Positions 49,937 to 62,617 of a DNA stretch of 64,000 bases are shown in pieces. A model generated the notes under the pieces. It was given only the letters and a program-made list of their open reading frames with translations, made no database searches and was not told where the DNA came from. Each line of letters opens with the position of its first letter. Within the stretch, counting starts at the first letter, position 1. This DNA is from Embleya scabrispora (lineage in GTDB: Bacteria > Actinomycetota > Actinomycetes > Streptomycetales > Streptomycetaceae): contig NZ_MWQN01000001.1 in NCBI RefSeq assembly GCF_002024165.1, positions 2,418,001-2,482,000 on the forward strand. Direction: 5' to 3'. The translations under genes and the position numbers were made by a program.

Positions 49937-52900
49937 TCACCCCGAAGGGCACGGCGGATGAAATCCCACACCGGGGAAATACCGGTTCCACTCCTCGCGG
50001 GTCAGTCGCGGATGGGCGAGCGCGCACACCCGGGCCGCCACGCGCTCGACGTCGGTGAACCACAACCGCGCGGTGCGATCCTCGCTCGCCGTGACCAACA
50101 CCCGACCGTCGGGGCCGAAGGCCAGTGCGTGGACCCGGTCGGTGTGACCGGCGAGAACGCCCTCGGCCCGGGGCCGGCGCGGATCGCCGACGCCCCACAG
50201 GCGCGCCGTGCCGTCCACTCCGGAGGTGGCCAGGGTGCGCCCGTCGGAGGCGAACGCGACGGCGGAGACGCCGCCCACGTGCCCGGTCAGCGTCGCGAGC
50301 GGACGCGGCGCCACGGGGTCGCCGACGTCCCACAGCCGGGCGGTCCCGTCGAAGCCGGCCGTGGCGAGCACCCGACCGTCGGGGGCGAACGCGACCGCGT
50401 CGATCCCGTCCGTGTGCCCGACGAGATCGCCCAGGCGGCGCGGATGGCGAGGGTCGGCCACATCCCACAGGTGGACCGCGTCGAGTTGGGAGACCGCCAG
50501 GATCGCGGCGCGCGGATGGAACGCGACAGCCAACGAACCCGCGCCCTCCGGCACCACCCCCACCTGGCGCACCCGGGCCGGATCGCTCACATCCCACAGC
50601 CGCACCCCCGGAGTGCCGCCTCCGGCGCTCGCCAGGAGGTCCCCGCCCGACCCGAACGCCAGGGTGCGCACGTCGTCCCGGGCAGGCACGCTCGACAGCC
50701 GGATCGGATGTCGCGGGTCCGCGACGTCCCACAGGCCGATCGTGGTGTCGATGCTCCCGGTGGCGGCGATCCGTCCGGAAGGGGCGAAGCCGACCGCCTT
50801 GATCTGGCCGGTGTGCCCGGACAACGTGGCCGCCGGCCGGGGGTGGTCGGGATCGCCGACGTCCCACAGCCGCGCGGTGAAGTCCTCGCTGCCGACCAGG
50901 GCGGTACGGCCGTCCGGACCGAAGGCGACGGCGGACAGGGCACCGTCGTGCCCGGCGAGGACCGGCCCCGACACGTCGGTCAGTCGCACGGTGTGGTCGG
51001 CGCCCGCCGAGGCCAGGATGCGCCCGTCGGGGCTGAAGGCGACCGCCCAGATGGTGTTGGTGTGGCCGGTCCCGGTCGCCAGCGGGCGGGGCCGGGTGGG
51101 CTCGGACACATCCCACAGGCGAGTGGTGAAGTCCCAGCCGGCGGTGGCCAGCCGCGTCCCGTCGGCGCTGAACGCGACCGTCTGGACCGGCCCGGTGTGC
51201 CCGCCGACCGAGGCGAGCGCGACCGGCTCGCCCGGTCGGCCGACGTCCCACAGCCGGGTCTGGTGGTCCTGCCCGGCCACCGCGAGGATCCGGCCGTCGG
51301 TGCTCAGCGCCACGGAGGTCACCCCCTCCGCGCGGTCCGGCAACCGGCCGAGCGGGCGCGGATCGCGGGGGTCGCCGACGTCCCACAGCCGGGTGTCGCC
51401 GTCCTCGCTCCCGGTGACCAGGACGCGCCCGTCCGGGCCGAAGGCGACGGTGCCCACCGTCGCGGTATGGCCGGCCGGCGCGGACAGCCGGGTCGGGGTG
51501 CGACGGTCCGAGATGTCCCACAGGCGCACCACACCCCCCGCGCCCGCCGTGACCAAAAGGCGCGCGTCGGGACCGGGCACGGCCCGGAACACCGCCTCGT
51601 CGTGCGCCGCGAAGTGGGTGATCAGCACCGGAGCGCGGGGATCGGACACGTCCCACAGACGCACCGTGCCGTCATAGTTCGCGCTGACCAGCAGCCGGCC
51701 CCCGGCATCGACGGTCAGCGATTCCACGTCCTCGGGCTGACCGGGCAACTCCGCGAGCACGGTCGCGCGGTGCGGGCTCCGCACGTCCCACAGCCGGATC
51801 GTGCGATCGTCACCCCCGGTGATCAGGGTGGCCCCGTCGGGCGTGAACACCACGCTGTTGACGTCGTGCTCGATGCGGGTCGCGAACGGGGTCGTGAACG
51901 CGCTCAGCAGGCTGCCGCGCGCCGCGTCGGTGGGCGACAACCGGTAGGCGGCCAGGCTCAGCTGCGCGGCCGTCGCGGGATCCATCGGGCGCAGGTCGGC
52001 GGCGTTCGCGGCCACCTTCCCCGACAGCGCCGCGTCGCGCTCGTCGTCCGCCCGGTGCTGGGCGCGCACCGCCGTGTAGCCGGCCCCCAGGGTCAGCGCG
52101 AGGAGCGTCACGAGCACCGCCGTCAGGGCGCCGAACAGCCGGGTCCGACGCCGATCGGCGGACACCCCTGCGGCCAAAAACGCCCGTTCCAGGTCGTTGA
52201 GTTCGGCGAATCCGCGCCGCGCCCGCTCGCGCACGTCCGCCAACCGATCGCCCCGGTACAGCAGTTCGCGGTCGCGGCCGAGCGCGTCCCAGGCGCCGGC
52301 GGCCTCGGTGAGCCGCCGATGGATGCGCAGGTCCTCGCGGTCGCGCAGCAACCAGCCGGCCAACCGCGGCCAGGCCCGGATCACCGCCTCGTGGGCCACC
52401 TCGACGGTGTCCCGGTCGAGCACGATCAGCCGCGCTCCGGTCAGCACCTCGAGCAGGGCGTCCAACTCGGCGGGCCCCGCGAGCCCGGCGAGTTCGGCTC
52501 GGTACACACGCCTGCGGGTGTCCTCGGCGCCCTCGCCCAGCGCGGTGAGCCGGACGAAGACGCCGCGCAGCAGCAGCCGTCGCTCCGGCGTGCTCGCGGC
52601 GTACACCCCCTCCGCGGTCTGCGCGACGGCGCCGTGCACACCGCCGAGGGCGTGGTAGTCGGCCGCGCGCAGATCGTGCCCCTCGCGGCGGTACCAGGTC
52701 TGCCGCAGCGCGTGCGCGAGCAGCGGCAGGCTGCCGGGCCGGTCGGCCGCGTCCGCGATCAGGTCGGCGACCAGGTCGGCGTCCACGTCCACGCCGACCC
52801 GCCGGGCGGGTGCGGTGACGATCTCGCGCAACTCCTCGCGCGTGGGCGGCCCGATCGGCAGTTGGGTGCCCTCGCGCAGCGCGACGACCAGGTCCGGGTG

Positions 52901-53809
52901 CGCCGAGCAGTGGGCGTAGAAGTCGGCGCGCACGACCAGGACGACGCGCACCCGATCCCCCGGCGCCCGCGCCAGGTCGGCCACCGCGCGCAGGAACGCG
53001 TCCCGTTCCGCGTGGTCCGCGCACAGCGTGAACGCCTCCTCGAACTGGTCGACCACCAGCACCAGTCGGGTGCTCGGCCGGCGCGACAGCCAGGCGTCGA
53101 GCACGCGGTCGAGCGCGCCCGGCTCCTCGGCCGGTCGCGCGGTCAGCGCGTCGGGATCGAGCGGTCGCCCGGCCGTCGCCTCGGGCTCGGGGTCCGGGTC
53201 GAGATCCGCGTCCGGCAACCCGGCCAGCGCGTGGGCGAGTTCGACCAGGGGATGAGCGCCGGGGGTGAACCGGCACGGCTGCCACGTCCGGTCCAGACCG
53301 GCCAGCACCCCGGCGCGGACGAGGGACGACTTGCCGCTGCCGGACGCCCCGAACACCGCGAGCAGCCGGGGCCCGCCCTCGGCCTCCAGGCAGGCGATCG
53401 CCCGCGCGATCGACTCGCCCCTGCCGAAGAAGATCTCCGCGTCCTGCTCGCGGTAGGCGGTCAGGCCCGGGTAGGGGCACGGGGGCTCGTCCTCCACCGG
53501 TGCGGCCGATGTCGACGCGGCGGCGTCCCGCCAGCGCTCCTCCCAGTCATCGACGTCGCCGCCACAGGCCCGGACATATGCCAGCGTCACCGCCAGCGTC
53601 GGCAACCGCTCACCCTTCGCCGCCTCCGCGAGCGTGCTCGCCGCGTAGTGCGCCCTGCGGGCCAGCGTGCGATAGGTCGGCGCGCCGGCCGCCTGCCGCA
53701 GCTCTCTCAGCTCCCAGGCCAGTCGCGCGACGGGACCGGCGTCCGGGTCGACGGGCCGCTGTGGTCGGCCGGCCCGCGGTACGGGTCGCTCGATGTCGGG
53801 ATCGCTCAT
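49937..53809 (-). CDS. HTH-nSTAND1 NTPase with C-terminal WD40 repeats
   Basis: Very large signalling NTPase, 1290 residues. Order: an XRE-like HTH at about 27-85 (ELRQAAGAPTYRTLARRAHYAASTLAEAAKG), a STAND NTPase with P-loop GASGSGKS at 154-161 and Walker B VLVVDQFEEAF near 247-257, a helical region, one transmembrane helix near 545-567, then about 14 WD40 repeats with repeating xxLWDVxDPxxP ends forming probably two propellers. Actinomycetes carry many such proteins; nSTAND1 members are thought to act in signalling and biological conflict. The trigger and effector of this one are unknown. Confidence 0.9.
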   Translation of the reverse strand: MSDPDIERPVPRAGRPQRPVDPDAGPVARLAWELRELRQAAGAPTYRTLARRAHYAASTLAEAAKGERLPTLAVTLAYVRACGGDVDDWEERWRDAAASTSAAPVEDEPPCPYPGLTAYREQDAEIFFGRGESIARAIACLEAEGGPRLLAVFGASGSGKSSLVRAGVLAGLDRTWQPCRFTPGAHPLVELAHALAGLPDADLDPDPEPEATAGRPLDPDALTARPAEEPGALDRVLDAWLSRRPSTRLVLVVDQFEEAFTLCADHAERDAFLRAVADLARAPGDRVRVVLVVRADFYAHCSAHPDLVVALREGTQLPIGPPTREELREIVTAPARRVGVDVDADLVADLIADAADRPGSLPLLAHALRQTWYRREGHDLRAADYHALGGVHGAVAQTAEGVYAASTPERRLLLRGVFVRLTALGEGAEDTRRRVYRAELAGLAGPAELDALLEVLTGARLIVLDRDTVEVAHEAVIRAWPRLAGWLLRDREDLRIHRRLTEAAGAWDALGRDRELLYRGDRLADVRERARRGFAELNDLERAFLAAGVSADRRRTRLFGALTAVLVTLLALTLGAGYTAVRAQHRADDERDAALSGKVAANAADLRPMDPATAAQLSLAAYRLSPTDAARGSLLSAFTTPFATRIEHDVNSVVFTPDGATLITGGDDRTIRLWDVRSPHRATVLAELPGQPEDVESLTVDAGGRLLVSANYDGTVRLWDVSDPRAPVLITHFAAHDEAVFRAVPGPDARLLVTAGAGGVVRLWDISDRRTPTRLSAPAGHTATVGTVAFGPDGRVLVTGSEDGDTRLWDVGDPRDPRPLGRLPDRAEGVTSVALSTDGRILAVAGQDHQTRLWDVGRPGEPVALASVGGHTGPVQTVAFSADGTRLATAGWDFTTRLWDVSEPTRPRPLATGTGHTNTIWAVAFSPDGRILASAGADHTVRLTDVSGPVLAGHDGALSAVAFGPDGRTALVGSEDFTARLWDVGDPDHPRPAATLSGHTGQIKAVGFAPSGRIAATGSIDTTIGLWDVADPRHPIRLSSVPARDDVRTLAFGSGGDLLASAGGGTPGVRLWDVSDPARVRQVGVVPEGAGSLAVAFHPRAAILAVSQLDAVHLWDVADPRHPRRLGDLVGHTDGIDAVAFAPDGRVLATAGFDGTARLWDVGDPVAPRPLATLTGHVGGVSAVAFASDGRTLATSGVDGTARLWGVGDPRRPRAEGVLAGHTDRVHALAFGPDGRVLVTASEDRTARLWFTDVERVAARVCALAHPRLTREEWNRYFPGVGFHPPCPSG

Positions 53810-53979
53810 CGCCTCGGCGCTCTCGTACGCCTTGGACCACGCGTCGATCGAGCCCGCGCGATCACGCGGCGGCCGGTCCGTCCCGCTCCCGACGCCGTCG
53901 CCCCCTCAACGTATCGTCGCGACCGGTACCGGTCGGCGTTTCCGGCGCATGGGGCCGGATCGCTTCGACCGATCGGATT

Positions 53980-54005
53980 CGGCCCCGCCCCCGTGCGCGG
54001 GGCCG
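53980..54005 (-). terminator. Terminator of the AhpD-like gene
   Basis: Perfect 9-bp inverted repeat, arms 53980-53988 and 53997-54005, 8-base loop, six bases beyond the stop on the minus strand. Confidence 0.6.
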
Positions 54006-54011
54006 AGGTCG

Positions 54012-54515
54012 TCAGCGGGCCAGGTCCGGGCGGTATGAGCCCGCCACCCACGCGCGGGTGGCGACGCCGGCCCGGTTGAGGGTGTTGATCGCGGCGATCG
54101 ACCAGATGATCTGGGCCATCTCCACGTCGTCGAAGTACTTCGCCGCCTCGTCCCAGACCGGCGCCGGCACGTGCCCCTCGGTGAGCAGCGTGACCGCTTC
54201 GGTCAGGGCCAGCACCGCACGCTCGCGGGCGGTGAAGAACGGCGTCTCGCGCCACACCGGGATCGCGTGCATGCGCTGCTCGGTCTCGCCGATCTCGCGG
54301 GCGTCCTTGGTGTGCATGTCCACGCAGTACGCGCAGCCGTTGATCTGCGACGCGCGGATCTTGATCAGCTCCGCGACGATCGGGTCCAGACCCTCGGCCG
54401 CCGCCTTGCTCAGCGCGACGGCGGCCTTGTACGCGGCGCCGTGCAGGGCCTTGACGGGCAGTCGGGCCGGCTCGCCGGCGACGGGGGTTTCCTCGGTCAC
54501 TTCCTGAATGCTCAT
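54012..54515 (-). CDS. Carboxymuconolactone decarboxylase/AhpD-like peroxidase protein
   Basis: Protein of 167 residues of the AhpD fold with the redox motif C61-AY-C64-VDMH68 and the preceding IKIRASQING, typical of alkylhydroperoxidase-like (CMD) proteins that reduce peroxides by a thiol relay. The start is ATG at 54515 or 54521, with AGGG just upstream. It is divergent from a MocR regulator only 47 bases away, an arrangement often seen for MocR-controlled CMD genes. Confidence 0.9.
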   Translation of the reverse strand: MSIQEVTEETPVAGEPARLPVKALHGAAYKAAVALSKAAAEGLDPIVAELIKIRASQINGCAYCVDMHTKDAREIGETEQRMHAIPVWRETPFFTARERAVLALTEAVTLLTEGHVPAPVWDEAAKYFDDVEMAQIIWSIAAINTLNRAGVATRAWVAGSYRPDLAR

Positions 54516-54562
54516 GATCATGACCCTACGTACGGACCGGACCGCGATTAAGGTCCAATCCC

Positions 54563-55981
54563 ATGCGAAGTTCCTGGGCCATCGGCGATGTGGACCTGTA
54601 CCTGGAACCCGGCCCCGTGCGCGGCCGGCGGAGCGGACTGGAGCGTGCGCTGCGCGCGGCGATCGTGGACGGCCGGCTCGCCCCCGGCACCCGGCTGCCC
54701 TCCTCGCGCGCCCTGGCCGTGGATCTGGCGATGGCCCGCAACACGATCGCCGAGGCGTACGCCCAACTCGTCGCCGAGGGCTACCTGATCGCCCGCCGGG
54801 GCGCCGGCACCCTGGTCGCCGAACGCCCGGCCGACCCGGTGCCGGTCCCGGTGTACGCGCGCCCCTCGGCGCCGCGCTTCGACCTGCGGCCCGGACGCCC
54901 GGACCTGTCCGCGTTCCCCCGGGCCCGCTGGGCCGCGGCCCAGCGGCGCGCGCTGGCCGCCGCCGGCCCCGACGCGTTCTGGCCGTCCGTCGACCCGCGC
55001 GGCCGGATCGAACTGCGCGAGCGCCTGGCCGACTACCTCGGCCGGGTCCGCGGGGTGCGCACCCGGCCGGATCGCATCGTGGTGTGCGCGGGCTACGCGC
55101 AGGGCCTGTTCCTGCTCGGCCACACACTGGCCGCCCGCGGTGCGCGCCGGATCGCCATGGAGGTCCCGGGGATGCCGTTCCTGCGCGACATCGTGGCCCG
55201 CACCGGCGTCGAGGTCGGCACCGTCGCCGTGGACCGGCACGGCGCCCGGATCGACACCGCCGGCGACGCGGACGCGATCGTGCTGACCCCGGCCAACCAG
55301 TCCCCGATGGGCGTGCCGCTGCACCCGGACCGGCGCGCGGCGGCGCTGCGCTGGGCCGCGGAGACCGGTGGCGTGGTGATCGAGGACGACTACGACGGCG
55401 AGTTCCGCTACGACCGGCACCCGGTCGGCGCGCTCCAGGGTCTGGGCGCCGAGCACGTGGTGTACGCGGGCACCGCGAGCAAGATGCTCTCGCCGGGCCT
55501 GCGGCTCGGCTGGCTGGTGGTGCCGCCGTACCTGCTCGACGACCTGCTCGCGGTCCGCGACCGGCCCGAGTTGGCGGTGGGCACGTTGGACCAGCTCACC
55601 CTGGCCGAGTTCATCGCCGCCGGCGACCTGGACCGGCACGTGCGCCGCGCCCGCCTGGCCTACCGCGACCGCCGCGACCGGCTCGTCGCGGAGCTGGCCC
55701 GGCGGGTACCGGCCGTCCGGGTGTGCGGCATCGCGGCGGGCCTGCAGGTGCGTCTCGAACTGCCCGAGGACGGCCCGGGCGAGGAGGAGACGCGTGCGCT
55801 GCTGGCCCGGCGGGGCGTGGGGGTACACCGCATGGGCTGGTATCACCTGCCTCCGTACGCCGAGCACCCGCCGGGGCTGGTCGTCGGCTACGCGGCGCCC
55901 ACCGCGGCCGCCTTCGCCGGCACGCTGGAGGCCCTGGTCGCCGCGCTGGCCGAGCTGTTCGGGCCGAAGGCCGCGCCCTGA
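54563..55981 (+). CDS. MocR/PdxR-type GntR regulator with aminotransferase domain
   Basis: Protein of 472 residues joining a GntR winged helix (about 25-85: LERALRAAIVDGRLAPGTRLPSSRALA and AMARNTIAEAYAQLVAEGYLI) to a class I aminotransferase fold that binds PLP as effector. The PLP lysine is K307 (GTASKMLSPGLRLGW) and DDYDGEFRY at about 274-282 is present. The usual TPSHQFPTG reads TPANQSPMG. It probably controls the divergent AhpD-like gene through the short intergenic region. Confidence 0.92.
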   Translation: MRSSWAIGDVDLYLEPGPVRGRRSGLERALRAAIVDGRLAPGTRLPSSRALAVDLAMARNTIAEAYAQLVAEGYLIARRGAGTLVAERPADPVPVPVYARPSAPRFDLRPGRPDLSAFPRARWAAAQRRALAAAGPDAFWPSVDPRGRIELRERLADYLGRVRGVRTRPDRIVVCAGYAQGLFLLGHTLAARGARRIAMEVPGMPFLRDIVARTGVEVGTVAVDRHGARIDTAGDADAIVLTPANQSPMGVPLHPDRRAAALRWAAETGGVVIEDDYDGEFRYDRHPVGALQGLGAEHVVYAGTASKMLSPGLRLGWLVVPPYLLDDLLAVRDRPELAVGTLDQLTLAEFIAAGDLDRHVRRARLAYRDRRDRLVAELARRVPAVRVCGIAAGLQVRLELPEDGPGEEETRALLARRGVGVHRMGWYHLPPYAEHPPGLVVGYAAPTAAAFAGTLEALVAALAELFGPKAAP

Positions 55982-56009
55982 CGTGCCCGTCTCCCCGAAC
56001 ACACCGGGG

Positions 56010-56072
56010 GGCGGGCCGTTAGGCCCGCCTCCGGTCGATTCCGCTCGAGGCCGGCGCCGAGCAGGCGCCGGC
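56010..56072. terminator. Paired hairpins between mocR and mdh
   Basis: Two perfect hairpins lie between these convergent genes: an 8-bp stem (arms 56010-56017 and 56022-56029, loop GTTA) and a 9-bp stem (56050-56058 and 56064-56072, loop GAGCA). The first lies nearer the mocR stop and the second only six bases beyond the mdh stop, so each may serve one gene. Confidence 0.65.
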
Positions 56073-56078
56073 TCCGAC

Positions 56079-58729
<2,651 letters not shown>

Positions 58730-58875
58730 CCGCGGGGCACGTCTCGGCCGCGCCGGGGTGTATCGGCCGCACCGGTTCCGCCGTGCCGATTCACCGACCG
58801 CGCCGGTTGTCCCGAGGCGGGACGCCCGGCGCGGTCGGTGCCGGCCGGCCCCAAGCCCTGTCCGCCGGACAGGGC

Positions 58876-59265
58876 CTAAGTGCCCGTGCGCTTGGGCACC
58901 CACGGGAAGTCGACCAGCGGCTCGGGGATGCTCAGCCCCAGGAGCAGGACCGCGCCGCCGAAGAACAGCAGCATGGCCACGTCGGTGAACCGGCTGCGAA
59001 CCGCCAGCACCCCCACGTCGGACACGAACACCCGCAACAGCGCGGCGACCAGGAAGGTCCCGGCGATCATCATCGCGGCGGGACGGAACCCGCTCAGCGC
59101 CGCGGTCAGCAGCGCGGCGAACAGGCAGCCGAAGACCACCGTCGCGGGCCACTCGCGCAACCGTCCGGGGCCGGTCGGCGAGCCGCCGCCCTCGGGCGGG
59201 AAGGTGCCCGGATCCCGCCTCCTGCCGTCCCTGCGTCGCCCCCGGGTCGTTGCCACCACGTCCAC
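58876..59265 (-). CDS. DUF3017 membrane protein
   Basis: Protein of up to 129 residues with a basic, disordered N-terminus and three hydrophobic segments, about residues 41-60, 64-84 and 95-112, ending WVPKRTGT. It matches the actinobacterial DUF3017 family, which is usually encoded directly after folD, as here (about 70 bases). The start could be GTG at 59265, or more likely 59259/59256, which sit five to eight bases after AGAGG. Function unknown. Confidence 0.85.
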   Translation of the reverse strand: MDVVATTRGRRRDGRRRDPGTFPPEGGGSPTGPGRLREWPATVVFGCLFAALLTAALSGFRPAAMMIAGTFLVAALLRVFVSDVGVLAVRSRFTDVAMLLFFGGAVLLLGLSIPEPLVDFPWVPKRTGT

Positions 59266-59336
59266 CTCTCATCGACAGGGCGAGCGATGCCGCGACGGGC
59301 CCGAAGCGGTGCGGCCCCGGGCCCGTCGCGACCGGG

Positions 59337-60194
59337 TCACAGGTCGGTGACCTGCCGCTCGGCGGCCTCGACGACGTTGGTGAGCAGCATCGCGCGGGTC
59401 ATCGGCCCCACCCCGCCGGGCATCGGGGCGACCCATGCGGCCTTCTCGTACGCCTCCGGGTGCACGTCGCCGACCAGGCCGTGCTCGGTGCGGGTGATGC
59501 CCACGTCGAGCAGCACCGCGCCGGGCTTGACCATGTCCGCGCTGATCAGTCCGGGCACCCCGGCGGCGGCGATCACGATGTCGGCCTGGAGCACGTGGAA
59601 CGGCAGCTCCTTGGTGCCGGTGTGGCACAGGGTCACCGTGGCGTTCTCGGTCCGGCGGGTGAGCAGCAGGCCGATCGGGCGGCCGACGGTGACTCCGCGG
59701 CCGATCACGCACACCTCGGCGCCGTTGATCTCGATGTCGTGCCGGCGCAGCAGTTCCACGATGCCGCGCGGCGTGCACGGCAGCGGCGCCTCCTGGCCGA
59801 GCACCAGCCGGCCGAGGTTGGTCGGGTGCAGGCCGTCGGCGTCCTTGTCCGGGTCCATCAGCTCCAGGACCCGGTTGGCGTCCAGGTGCCGGGGCAGCGG
59901 CAGTTGCACGATGTAGCCGGTACAGGCGGGGTCCGCGTTGAGCTCGCGGACCACGTCCTCGACCTGGTCCTGCGTCGCGTCGGCGGGCAGGTTGCGCTGG
60001 ATGCTCGCGATGCCGACCTGGGCGCAGTCGCGGTGCTTGCCGCGCACGTACGAGTGGCTGCCGGGGTCGTCGCCCACGAGCACGGTGCCCAGACCCGGCG
60101 TGATGCCGCGGGCTTCGAGGGCCTCGGCCCGTACGGCCAGTTCGGCTTTGATGGCGGCGGCGGTGGCCTTGCCGTCGAGGATCTGCGCCTTCAA
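59337..60194 (-). CDS. folD: Bifunctional methylenetetrahydrofolate dehydrogenase/cyclohydrolase
   Basis: Interconverts 5,10-methylene-THF and 10-formyl-THF; 285 residues. Catalytic YVRGKHRDC near residues 50-58, [11 protein letters not shown] of the NADP site and [10 protein letters not shown] near the C-terminus are intact. The start is TTG at 60194, preceded by AGGAGAG and overlapping the FUSC gene stop as TTGA; the longer frame upstream has no site. Confidence 0.95.
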   Translation of the reverse strand: MKAQILDGKATAAAIKAELAVRAEALEARGITPGLGTVLVGDDPGSHSYVRGKHRDCAQVGIASIQRNLPADATQDQVEDVVRELNADPACTGYIVQLPLPRHLDANRVLELMDPDKDADGLHPTNLGRLVLGQEAPLPCTPRGIVELLRRHDIEINGAEVCVIGRGVTVGRPIGLLLTRRTENATVTLCHTGTKELPFHVLQADIVIAAAGVPGLISADMVKPGAVLLDVGITRTEHGLVGDVHPEAYEKAAWVAPMPGGVGPMTRAMLLTNVVEAAERQVTDL

Positions 60195-62416
60195 GTTGTC
60201 TCTCCTGGTCCACGGTTCCGGGCCGGTCGTTGCGATTGTCCCGTATCCGGGCCGGCGGTGCGGCGGACCCCGTACAGCAGCCGCGCCGGCGGGGCCAGGA
60301 TGCGCTGCCGAACGAACGCGGGCAGGTGTCGGGCCGCCATCGGTTCGTTCGCGCGGCCGATCACCCGACCGAGTCGCTTCAGGTGTTGCCGCAATACCGG
60401 ATACCCCCACAGGTCCGGGAGTTCGGGCAGGGTCGGGGGGCGGCGCTCCTCGGCGGCCGAGGCCAGTTCCGCGACGTAGGCGTCGAGTCGGGCCAGGTCG
60501 TCCTCGGGGATCGGCTCGGGCGAATCCGTGCGGTAGGTCTCGGGCGCGGTCATCAGCCGGTAGCCCAGTCGCTGGGCGGTGACGATGGCGGGCCACAGGC
60601 GTTCCGCGTCCAGGTGCCGGCCGGTGATTTCGCCGAGCGCGGACTCGTACACGCTCCACAGGTCGATCAGTTCGCGGCGCGCCGCCCGGCGGGTGCTGCC
60701 CCAGGCCCGATCGTCGACGATCTGCCCGGTGACGGTGGCGCGCAGCAACATCGCCTCGGCGCGGATGGCCCGGCCCAGCTGCCGGGGCAGCCGGCTGGCC
60801 GAGGCGCGCGGCCACAACACCAGGCTCGCGACCAGGCCGACCGCCAGGCCGAGCACGGTGTCGATGATCCGGGTGGCCGCCAGGTCGCCCACGTGCGCGT
60901 CGGGGCTGCCGGCGGCGGCCAGGAACAGGCCGACGGGGGTCACGCAGGCCGCGCCCACGGCGAGGTTGCGGGCGATCACCGTCTGGGTGGCGCCGAACAG
61001 CAGCGCGACGACGATCACCACGAGCCACCGGTCGGGCCGCAGGTCGTGGAAGAACAGCGCGATCACCGCGACGCCGAGCAGGGTGCCGATCGCCCGTTGC
61101 AGCACCCGGCCGAAGTCGAGCACGACATTGCCGCCCTGGAGCGCGGCCCCGGCGGCGATGGCCACCCACACGGGGTGCACCACGGGCAGCAGCGCGGCGG
61201 CGAGCGCGGCCGAGCCGACTCCGAGGCCGGTGCGCAGCGCGGTCGGCGGCACCAGCGAGGACCGGTCGAACGCGGCGCGCATCCGTTCGCGGGCGGAGGG
61301 CCGCCGGCCGGGGATGATCTCGCCCTCCTTGACCGCGGGTTGCCCGGCCGCCGCGGCGGCGGCCCGCAGCGCGGTACGCAGTGTGCGTTCGGCGGCGGTC
61401 TCGGTGTCGGCGAGCACCGCGGGCAGCACCGGGACGAGGGTGGGCCGCCCGACGGCGCCGGCCAGCGCGCGCACGGTGTCCACGATCTCCGGGGGCAGCG
61501 GCCGGTCCCGCTCGACGGCGAGCAGTTGGGCGGCCTGGAACAGGTCGAGCGCGCGCCGGCACAACACCCGCAGGCGGCGGGCCTCGCCGGTGCGCCGGTT
61601 GCGCCTGGTGTCGGCGCGCAGCACGGTCACCCACGCGCTGTGCACGGTCTCGGAGGCGCGGTGCCGGGCGGCGTCGCTCGGCTGGTCGCCGATCGCGGCG
61701 AAGAAGTCGGCCAGCGCCTCGAAGCAGGCGGCGAGCGCCAGGTGCTCGGGGTGGCGCGGGCGCACCAGCCACCCGGACATCGACACCAGCCAGGCCCCGG
61801 CGGCGCCCGCGAGCACGAGGGCGCCGCGTTCGAGCACCCGGTCGGGCTGGTGCGGCAGGAACGCGCCCATCGCGCAGACCAGGGTGAACATGTACCCGCC
61901 GGGACGATCCACCTGGAGCGCGCCGCACAGGAAGGTGGCGACGCCGGCCACCAGGGTGATCACCGGGACGTACAACAACGCGGTGCCGGCCGCGAGCGAG
62001 CCCAGCATCAGCGACACGGCCAGGCCGACGCCGACCAGGGCGAGGGTGATGCCGCGACGCGCGTAGGGCTCCTTGGCCGCGTACAGGACGGCGTAGCCGC
62101 CGAGCGCGGCGAAGGTGGCGTCGCCGAGGCCGAGCGTGGCGGTGACGATCGCGAAGGGGATGCCGACGCCGAGCGCGGCGCGGATCCCGGCGGCCCAGGT
62201 GAAGCGTTTCCCGGTGAGCGTGACCAGCGGCCTGATCTGGTTCTGCGGGCCCAACTCCGGCGGATGCACCGCCGGGAAGGGAGGCAACGTCGGCGGCCCG
62301 TTCGGGTCCGCCGAGGGCCCGGGCGGCAACGCGAGGGGTGCACGTTCCGGATGGGGTCCCGGGGTCGCCTGATCCTGCATGCTCCCATGCAACGCACGTT
62401 TCACCGGGAATGCCAA
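60191..62416 (-). CDS. FUSC-family membrane protein (fusaric-acid-resistance-like)
   Basis: Integral membrane protein of 741 residues with two half-repeats of about six helices: the first at about residues 80-220 and the second at about 405-545 ([30 protein letters not shown] and following), separated and followed by cytoplasmic helical regions. This is the FUSC/YccS pattern, associated with efflux of aromatic acids. An N-terminal Pro-rich tail precedes the helices. Its stop overlaps the folD start as TTGA. It is divergent from the RDD gene. A start nearer MQDQATPG is possible. Confidence 0.9.
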   Translation of the reverse strand: MAFPVKRALHGSMQDQATPGPHPERAPLALPPGPSADPNGPPTLPPFPAVHPPELGPQNQIRPLVTLTGKRFTWAAGIRAALGVGIPFAIVTATLGLGDATFAALGGYAVLYAAKEPYARRGITLALVGVGLAVSLMLGSLAAGTALLYVPVITLVAGVATFLCGALQVDRPGGYMFTLVCAMGAFLPHQPDRVLERGALVLAGAAGAWLVSMSGWLVRPRHPEHLALAACFEALADFFAAIGDQPSDAARHRASETVHSAWVTVLRADTRRNRRTGEARRLRVLCRRALDLFQAAQLLAVERDRPLPPEIVDTVRALAGAVGRPTLVPVLPAVLADTETAAERTLRTALRAAAAAAGQPAVKEGEIIPGRRPSARERMRAAFDRSSLVPPTALRTGLGVGSAALAAALLPVVHPVWVAIAAGAALQGGNVVLDFGRVLQRAIGTLLGVAVIALFFHDLRPDRWLVVIVVALLFGATQTVIARNLAVGAACVTPVGLFLAAAGSPDAHVGDLAATRIIDTVLGLAVGLVASLVLWPRASASRLPRQLGRAIRAEAMLLRATVTGQIVDDRAWGSTRRAARRELIDLWSVYESALGEITGRHLDAERLWPAIVTAQRLGYRLMTAPETYRTDSPEPIPEDDLARLDAYVAELASAAEERRPPTLPELPDLWGYPVLRQHLKRLGRVIGRANEPMAARHLPAFVRQRILAPPARLLYGVRRTAGPDTGQSQRPARNRGPGETT

Positions 62417-62617
62417 GTTCCCACCCGCATGATCCCGCTCACCGAACCCACCCGGGACCTACCCGGCACCAACCGCTTCGGTATAAGGTGCCGCCTCCAA
62501 TGGACTCTCGGGTCGTGGGGGCGACGCCGGGCTCGAACACGGCGCTCACGCGTCGACATGCCCGGGGGTCACCGGCGTCGCGCACGGTGTGCGCGCGTTC
62601 TCAGGGGAGAGTTCCGC

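Noticed and set aside
49922-54079. 1385-codon open frame opposite the nSTAND1-WD40 gene
   Set aside because: Antisense to a clear multidomain gene. The apparent repeats simply mirror the WD40 repeats.
54508-56022. 504-codon plus-strand frame overlapping mocR
   Set aside because: A shadow in another frame of the MocR gene, Arg/Pro/Gly-rich, with no domain.
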